Origin: Actinomadura violacea
Lineage (GTDB): Bacteria > Actinomycetota > Actinomycetes > Streptosporangiales > Streptosporangiaceae
Direction of reading: 5' to 3'
Assembly (NCBI RefSeq): GCF_017573465.1
Contig: NZ_JAGEPF010000047.1
Location: forward strand, 1-64,000
Length of the DNA stretch: 64,000 nucleotides
Of the stretch, positions 59,158 through 64,000 are shown one piece after another (the stretch's first letter is position 1; the number at the start of each line of letters is the position of its first letter). The notes beneath the pieces are model-generated. The model was not told the DNA's origin and did no database searches. It was given only the letters and a program-made list of their open reading frames with translations. A program made the position numbers and the translations under genes.

Positions 59158-60555
59158 GTGAATGACTTCGATCTCCTCGTCCTCGGTTCGGGGCCCGGCG
59201 GGCAGCGCGCGGCCATCGCCGCCGCCAAGCTCGGCCGGAAGGTGGCCGTCGTCGATCGCCGCGAGATGATCGGCGGAGTCTGCATCAACACCGGGACGAT
59301 CCCCTCCAAGACGCTCCGCGAGGCCGTGCTCTACCTCACCGGCCTCAACCAGCGCGAGCTTTACGGCCAGAGCTACCGGGTCAAGGACGACATCACGGTC
59401 GCCGACCTCGGGATGCGGACGCAGCACGTGATCAGCCGCGAGACCGATGTGATCCGCAGCCAGCTGGCCCGCAACCACGTCACCGTCCTGCCCGGCACCG
59501 GCCGGTTCGTCGAGCCGAACGCGGTCGTCGTGACCGGCGGGCGCGAGCAGAAGGTCACCGCCGACAAGATCGTGATCGCGACGGGCACCCGTCCCGCGCG
59601 CCCCGACAGCGTCGCCTTCGACGAGAAGACGATCATCGACTCGGACGGCATCATCCACCTCGACCACGTCCCCGAGACGATGGTCGTGGTCGGCGCCGGG
59701 GTGATCGGCATCGAGTACGCCTCGATGTTCGCCGCGCTCGGCACCAAGGTCACCGTCGTCGAGCGGCGCGACCGGATGCTCGACTTCTGCGACCTGGAGA
59801 TCGTCGAGGCCCTCAAGTACCACCTGCGCGACCTCGCGGTCACCTTCCGGTTCGGCGAGACCGTCGCGTCCGTCGAGCGGATGGCCCGCGGCGCGATCAC
59901 CGTGCTGGAGAGCGGCAAGCGCATCCCCGCCGACACCGTGATGTACTCCGCCGGACGGCAGGGGATGACCGACGACCTGCAGCTGGAGGCGGCCGGCCTG
60001 GGCGCCGACCGGCGCGGCCGGATCAAGGTGGACGAGCACTACCGCACCGAGGTCCCGCACATCTACGCGGTCGGGGACGTGATCGGCTTCCCGTCGCTGG
60101 CGGCCACGTCGATGGAGCAGGGCCGCCTCGCGGCCCACCACGCCTGCGGCGAGCCGGTGTCGGACATCATCGACCTGCAGCCCATCGGGATCTACACCAT
60201 CCCGGAGATCAGCTTCGTCGGCCGCACCGAGGACGCCCTGACCGAGGCCAAGGTGCCCTTCGAGGTGGGCGTGTCGCGCTACCGCGAGCTGGCCCGCGGC
60301 CAGATCATCGGGGACTCCTACGGGATGCTCAAGCTCCTGGTCTCCCCGGACGACCGCAAGCTCCTCGGCGTGCACGTCTTCGGCACCGGGGCCACCGAGC
60401 TGGTGCACATCGGGCAGACGGTCATGGGCCTCGGCGGTACCGTCGACTACCTGGTCAACGCGGTGTTCAACTACCCCACGCTCGCCGAGTCGTACAAGGT
60501 CGCCGCCCTGGACGCGATGAACAAGATGCGCCACATGGCCCGGCTGTCGGAGTGA
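59158..60555 (+). CDS. sthA: Soluble pyridine nucleotide transhydrogenase
   Basis: Flavoprotein of 465 residues from a GTG at 59158 (GGGGG upstream). FAD motif LLVLGSGPGGQRAAIAAAKL, then GGVCINTGTIPSKTLREAVL: only one cysteine of the disulfide pair is present, which separates it from lipoamide dehydrogenases and fits SthA. NAD(P) motif VVGAGVIGIEYASMFAALG; C-terminal interface GTGATELVHIGQTVMG. It balances NADH and NADPH. Confidence 0.92.
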   Translation: MNDFDLLVLGSGPGGQRAAIAAAKLGRKVAVVDRREMIGGVCINTGTIPSKTLREAVLYLTGLNQRELYGQSYRVKDDITVADLGMRTQHVISRETDVIRSQLARNHVTVLPGTGRFVEPNAVVVTGGREQKVTADKIVIATGTRPARPDSVAFDEKTIIDSDGIIHLDHVPETMVVVGAGVIGIEYASMFAALGTKVTVVERRDRMLDFCDLEIVEALKYHLRDLAVTFRFGETVASVERMARGAITVLESGKRIPADTVMYSAGRQGMTDDLQLEAAGLGADRRGRIKVDEHYRTEVPHIYAVGDVIGFPSLAATSMEQGRLAAHHACGEPVSDIIDLQPIGIYTIPEISFVGRTEDALTEAKVPFEVGVSRYRELARGQIIGDSYGMLKLLVSPDDRKLLGVHVFGTGATELVHIGQTVMGLGGTVDYLVNAVFNYPTLAESYKVAALDAMNKMRHMARLSE

Positions 60556-60969
60556 TCACGACGGCCAGAGCAGGTTCTCCAGCTCGTCGTCGATATCGAT
60601 GAACTCGGTCTCCTCACCCGCAGGCACGGCCTGGTAGGTGCGGTGCAGGAAGTCGGCCAGGGGCGGGAGCGGCACCTCGAACAGGGCGTTGCCGAACGGC
60701 GACGACAACGCGATGTTCAGCGTGCCGTCGTCCCGCGCCGGCCAGACCTCGACGTCCCCGTCCCCGACCTTGCGCACGATCCCCACGGTGAGCAGCTCCC
60801 GTGCGAAGATCCACTCCACCGGCTCGTCGTCGCCCACGTAGAACGCCATCCGGATCGCGTACGGGTCGTCGGCCGCGTACTCCAGCCCGGCGAGCAGGGG
60901 GACGCTCGTGCGGTCGGGGACGACGAGACGAAGGCCCAGCTCCGCTGAGACTGTGGTACTGCTGTTCAT
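60556..60969 (-). CDS. ssgB: SsgA-family sporulation/cell division protein (SsgB-like)
   Basis: Protein of 137 residues. Conserved SsgA-like features: LRLVVPDRTSVPLLAGLEYA, DDPYAIRMAFYVGDDEPVEW, WIFARELLTVGIVRKVGDGD and IALSSPFGNALFEVPL. SsgB positions the sporulation division machinery in actinomycetes. The ATG at 60969 is chosen because GAGGG lies 7 nt upstream; the ATG at 60975 would be too close. It marks the organism as a sporulating actinomycete or relative. Confidence 0.88.
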   Translation of the reverse strand: MNSSTTVSAELGLRLVVPDRTSVPLLAGLEYAADDPYAIRMAFYVGDDEPVEWIFARELLTVGIVRKVGDGDVEVWPARDDGTLNIALSSPFGNALFEVPLPPLADFLHRTYQAVPAGEETEFIDIDDELENLLWPS

Positions 60970-61246
60970 GGCCATTCCCTCTTACGTCGGTCCCGCTGGC
61001 TCGCGGGGTGTCCGGTGAGTGCTTCTCCCTCACACGGATGTCCCCCCGATCTATGACGCCTAACTGCCGCGGCGCGGTCCGACATTCCACGGCCCCCGGT
61101 CATTGTGATCCATCTCACGCTCGCAAAACTCGCTTCTGACCTGCGCAAAAGCGGATCTTCGCCAGAGATCGACTTCCTTCGGTCACCGGCCGGGGCCGGG
61201 TAGGCTCGCGGGGTGAGGCGGCGATCTTCTGGCTTAGGGTAAAACT

Positions 61247-61672
61247 GTGACAATTAATGATGAAAAGGATGCTCCACCGGGCGAACTCGGCCCCGTGAAG
61301 CGCTTCCGCGAGTCCATCCGGCGCAACCCGGTCCTCAACACCGCCTGGCGCGTGGGCGTCTTCGCCGTCGGCGCGACCGTCCTCGCCGGCGGCCTCGTCA
61401 TGATGGTCACCCCAGGGCCCGGCATCGTCGGGATCGTCCTCGGCCTGGCCGTCCTCGCCACCGAGTTCGCCTGGGCCCAGACCGCCCTCCACCGCGCCAA
61501 GGCCGCCGCCGAACGCGCCAAGCAGAAGGCCCTCGACCCCCGCAAGCGCCGCCGCAACGCCGCCCTCGGCGCCACCGGCGGCGTCCTCGCGGGCACCCTC
61601 GTCGTCGGCTACCTCGCCGCCTACGGCTTCGACCTGCCGTGGAACGTCGAGGACCTCACCTTCTGGAACTGA
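61247..61672 (+). CDS. Small membrane protein, PGPGW/TIGR02611-like
   Basis: Protein of 141 residues starting GTG 61247. Two helices around VMMVTPGPGIVGIVLGLAVL and another near AALGATGGVLAGTLVVGYLA, with a basic loop (KQKALDPRKRRRN) between. The TPGPG turn defines the family, whose function is unknown. 24 bases before the next gene, so possibly an operon. Confidence 0.8.
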   Translation: MTINDEKDAPPGELGPVKRFRESIRRNPVLNTAWRVGVFAVGATVLAGGLVMMVTPGPGIVGIVLGLAVLATEFAWAQTALHRAKAAAERAKQKALDPRKRRRNAALGATGGVLAGTLVVGYLAAYGFDLPWNVEDLTFWN

Positions 61673-61696
61673 TCGCCGATCACCTAGCGTGATCAC

Positions 61697-62722
61697 ATGG
61701 ATCACGCCCGCCACCGCACGGTCCGCGAGCACTGGACGGCCTTCCGGGAGTCCCCGTTCCTCCCCGCCGTCGTCCTGCTGCTCATCCTGGCCGCCGCCGC
61801 GGGCCTGTTCGCGGGCTCGTACTGCTACGCCATGGCCAACCCCGCCCCCCGCCACATCCCCGTCGCCGTCACGGGCCACGGGGAGTCCGCCCACCTCGTC
61901 CAGGCCCTCGACGCCGGCCTCGACACCTCCCTGTCCGTCCGCCACTACGCCACCTACGCCTCGGCCCGCGCCGCCGTCGACGAGCAACGCGAGTTCGCCA
62001 TCCTCGTCCTGCAAGGGGAGCGCGCCCAGCTGGACGTCGCGGCCGCCGCCGGCGCCTCCGTCTCCCGCCTGCTCACCCAGGCCGCCCCGATCGCCGGCCA
62101 GAAGACAGGCGTGCCCCTCGCCGTCCACGACATCAGACCGCTCCAGCCCACCGACCCCCAGGGCCTGGCGATCTTCTACATCTCCCTCGCCTCGGTGATC
62201 ATCGGCTTCGTCGGCGCCATCCAGCTCAGCGTGCACGCCCGCGCCCTCAACGCCGGCGAGCGCATCGCCTTCACCGCCGCCTACGCCGTCCTCGGCGGCC
62301 TGTCGATCTGCGCCGTCGTCGACGGCCTCCTCGGCGTCCTCGACCTCCCCTTCCGCGAGTCCTGGGCCATCTGCGCCCTCACCATGTTCACCAGCGGCAT
62401 GGTCTTCACGATGTTCAACACCCTCGTCGGCCGCTGGGCCATGATCCCCACCTGGGGCCTGATGGTCCTGATCGGCAACCCCTCGTCCGGCGGCGCCGTC
62501 TCCTGGCCCCTCCTGCCGTCCCCGCTCGGCCTGATCGGCCGCTGGCTGCCGCCCGGCGCGTCCGTGAACGCCCAGCACACCGCCATCTACTTCCACGCCC
62601 ACCAGCACGTCCTGCCGTTTATCGTGCTGGCCGCCTGGTCCCTCGTCGCCACGACGATCTTCGTCGTCTGGCGCCACCGCCACCCCGGCGGCCGCGACAC
62701 CGCCCCCGCCCCCGCCCGCTGA
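61697..62722 (+). CDS. Membrane protein resembling ABC-2/YhgE-type permease
   Basis: Protein of 341 residues. One helix at about 24-48, an extracytoplasmic domain of about 120 residues (IPVAVTGHGESAHLVQALDA), then five helices in the C-terminal half (YISLASVIIGFVGAIQL, MVLIGNPSSGGAVSWPLLPS, WRHRHPGG tail). The layout matches YhgE/Pip or DUF3533-like proteins. Function unknown. Confidence 0.75.
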   Translation: MDHARHRTVREHWTAFRESPFLPAVVLLLILAAAAGLFAGSYCYAMANPAPRHIPVAVTGHGESAHLVQALDAGLDTSLSVRHYATYASARAAVDEQREFAILVLQGERAQLDVAAAAGASVSRLLTQAAPIAGQKTGVPLAVHDIRPLQPTDPQGLAIFYISLASVIIGFVGAIQLSVHARALNAGERIAFTAAYAVLGGLSICAVVDGLLGVLDLPFRESWAICALTMFTSGMVFTMFNTLVGRWAMIPTWGLMVLIGNPSSGGAVSWPLLPSPLGLIGRWLPPGASVNAQHTAIYFHAHQHVLPFIVLAAWSLVATTIFVVWRHRHPGGRDTAPAPAR

Positions 62723-62760
62723 CCGCAGCGCTCGATGAGCGAGCACCCCTCGACATGCGC

Positions 62761-62780
62761 TAGAGTTTCCGACGTCGGAA
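62761..62780 (+). promoter_or_regulatory. Probable -10 box and palindrome upstream of tRNA-Val(CAC)
   Basis: TAGAGT (62761-62766) looks like a tRNA promoter -10 box; it is followed by the perfect palindrome TTCCGACGTCGGAA (62767-62780). No good -35 box was found. Confidence 0.4.
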
Positions 62781-62803
62781 CGCCCCGCAGGGACGCTCCG
62801 CCG

Positions 62804-62875
62804 GGGCGATTAGCTCAGTGGGAGAGCGCTTCGTTCACACCGAAGAGGTCACTGGTTCGAACCCAGTATCGCCCA
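62804..62875 (+). tRNA. tRNA-Val (CAC)
   Basis: 72-nt cloverleaf; acceptor GGGCGAT/ATCGCCC, anticodon arm CTTCG-TTCACAC-CGAAG gives CAC, T-arm GGTTCGAACC. It is followed by integrase remnants and probably served as the attachment site of a lost element. Confidence 0.97.
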
Positions 62876-62887
62876 CCCTCACCACAC

Positions 62888-62917
62888 AGGCCCTCCCGCG
62901 AGTACGCGAGAGGGCCT
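62888..62917 (+). terminator. Terminator of tRNA-Val(CAC)
   Basis: Stem AGGCCCTC/GAGGGCCT with inner CGCG/CGCG, 12 bases past the tRNA. Confidence 0.7.
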
Positions 62918-63052
62918 CAGTGATCAACTGGGAGGATTTTGGGAGATCACCTCCCTCCCACCCAAACGAGGTCACGGGTTGACCTCCCAGCTTCATCACT
63001 CTCCGTAGCGGCTCGGAGTGGCGCCTCGGCCCACCGGCCTGGCTCTCAAGAG

Positions 63053-63235
63053 CTAAGCGCTCACGAGGTGCACTGCAGAGCGCCTCTTCTTTCGGAAACC
63101 CTCCAGGAGCCCGTTGAGCACTGGCACGGGTGAAGCCGCGCTGAACTGGAGCCTTTCTTCCAGCGAGTTCTCCCAGCGACGCTGCAGCTTGGCTTTGAGC
63201 TCCTCCCGCATCACGTCGGAGACGTGGGAGTAGAA
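63053..63235 (-). pseudogene. C-terminal fragment of a tyrosine integrase
   Basis: About 60 codons on the minus strand begin at FYSHVSDVMREELKAKLQRR and continue WENSLEERLQF...SPVPVLNGLLE. This is the typical end of actinobacterial phage or integrative-element integrases, which starts at the catalytic Tyr (Tyr-Ser-His-Val). All upstream domains are missing: the frame joins unrelated sequence at about 63235, where an oppositely oriented integrase fragment starts. Confidence 0.65.
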
Positions 63236-63236
63236 C

Positions 63237-63958
63237 GGCGCTGCCGGCGACCGAGGCGACGCTGGCCGAGTACGTCGCGGCGCTGTGCGGCCGCGAGCTG
63301 GCACCCGCGTCCATCACGCAGGCGATCGCGGCGGTCCGCACCGCGCACACCGCCGCCGGGCACCGCGGCTCGCCCGAGACCCGCGCCGCCCGCCTGGTGC
63401 TGCGCGGGCACCGCCGCCGCCGCACTGAGACCGGCCAGCGCAACCAGCGCCAGGCGCTGATGGGCCGCCGCTCCGAGCTGGCCGCCCTCGACGCCGGTGA
63501 CGTCGCCGAGACGCCCGAGGGCCTGGAGGTGACGATCCGGATGTCCAAGACCGATCAGGACGCGGCCGGGGAGACGATCGCGATCCCGCGCGACGCGCAC
63601 CCGATCACCGACCCCGTCGCGGCCTGGCGGGACTGGACGGCGCTGCTGGCCGCGCGCGGAATCGCCGGCGGGCGGTTGCTGCGCAGCGTGGACCGGCACG
63701 GCCGGATCGGCGCGAGCATCACCGGCGACGCCATCAACCGCGCCGTGCGCCGCCTGGCCCTCGCCGCGGACGTGCCCGACGCCGCCAGCTACACCGCGCA
63801 CTCGCTGCGCGCTGGCGGCGCCACCATCGCCTACAGGGGTCCCGGTGTAAGTCATCGCCCGGCACTGCCGGTGGGCGCCCGCTTCTCCGGTGCTGCTCGG
63901 CTACATCCGCGCGGTCGACCGCTGGCGCGACAACGCGATGCGCAACGTCGGGCTCTAG
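63237..63958 (+). pseudogene. Degenerate tyrosine recombinase/integrase
   Basis: Reading LPATEATLAEYVAALCGREL gives the N-terminal SAM-like domain, then GRRSELAALDAGDV (catalytic Arg), RMSKTDQDAAGETIAI (Lys), AHSLRAGGATIAY (HxxR). After 63835 the frame is lost: the rest, VIARHCRWAPASPVLLGYIR (His/Trp and catalytic Tyr) to a TAG at 63956, is in another frame with a TAA at the junction. The N-terminus is cut, and a stretch of about 40 residues seems missing between NQRQA and LMGRRSE. Clearly not functional. Confidence 0.8.
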
Positions 63959-64000
63959 GTAGGGGCCGGCTGCAGCGGCCGGGCGGGCGGGCGGCTAGAG

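Noticed and set aside
61154..61170. GATCT-N7-AGATC inverted repeat upstream of the small membrane protein
   Set aside because: Short arms, and a single occurrence; not enough to call an operator.
62835..63548. Minus-strand open frame ending GDTGFEPVTSSV
   Set aside because: The ending is the well-known artefact of translating a tRNA antisense; the rest crosses integrase remnants.

Overview
The window is very GC-rich with the codon bias of a high-GC actinomycete. An SsgB-type sporulation protein, a conservon-type nitrate-sensing kinase, a SigB/SigF-class sigma factor, polyphosphate glucokinase and a bacterial hopanoid cluster together suggest a sporulating actinomycete, probably close to Actinomadura/Thermomonosporaceae. 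This placement is inferred from gene content only. No rRNA, CRISPR array, intact phage or intact insertion sequence is visible.

Layout. 1-8.8 kb: incomplete NIT-domain histidine kinase, secreted M28 aminopeptidase, DUF574 methyltransferase, GAF-PP2C phosphatase and DNA polymerase I. 8.8-10.8 kb: glutaryl-CoA dehydrogenase and a divergent GntR regulator sharing a 14-bp palindrome. 10.8-15.9 kb: a compact aromatic meta-cleavage module (GntR regulator, 6PGDH-like dehydrogenase, extradiol dioxygenase, and GalD-, GalC- and GalB-like enzymes of the 4-oxalomesaconate branch) with a related 16-bp motif at both of its promoters. 16-18 kb: an ABC exporter half-transporter. 18-22.4 kb: ornithine cyclodeaminase-like protein and IclR, divergent from an amidohydrolase and an unusual M19 dipeptidase-like protein. 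22.4-28 kb: TetR/MpaB-oxygenase pair, DHA2 exporter, TetR-ferredoxin-P450 operon. 28-32.9 kb: STAS antagonist, SDR, PAS histidine kinase, and a PAP2-wax-ester-synthase fusion. 33-40.1 kb: hopanoid operon hpnC-hpnD-hpnE-prenyl synthase-shc-(hpnG remnant)-hpnH.

40.1-42.7 kb is mostly non-coding: about 1 kb of CA-rich, internally duplicated DNA, a sigma-factor gene that may start at CTG, and about 0.7 kb with a short tandem repeat. 42.7-44.8 kb: an MFS exporter and its TetR regulator with three operator-like sites between them. 44.9-47.4 kb: a secreted GH18 chitinase with a palindromic operator. 47.8-48.1 kb: tRNA genes for Val, Cys and Gly. 48.2-49.9 kb: ArsR-type regulator and a PabC-like class IV aminotransferase. 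49.9-58.2 kb: a six-gene operon for import and breakdown of a probably mannosylated substrate (binding lipoprotein, two permeases, ATPase, PHP metallohydrolase, GH38 mannosidase). 58.2-62.7 kb: polyphosphate glucokinase, soluble transhydrogenase, SsgB-like protein and two membrane proteins. 62.8-64 kb: tRNA-Val(CAC) followed by two decayed tyrosine-integrase fragments, the scar of a lost integrative element.

The most distinctive items are the aromatic meta-cleavage cluster with its two-site operator, the reduction of hpnG to a 47-codon coupled ORF, the skewed duplicated region after hpnH, a 63-bp palindromic repeat found at two convergent gene junctions, and several well-resolved regulator/operator pairs. 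All homology statements come from reading motifs by eye; no database search was run.
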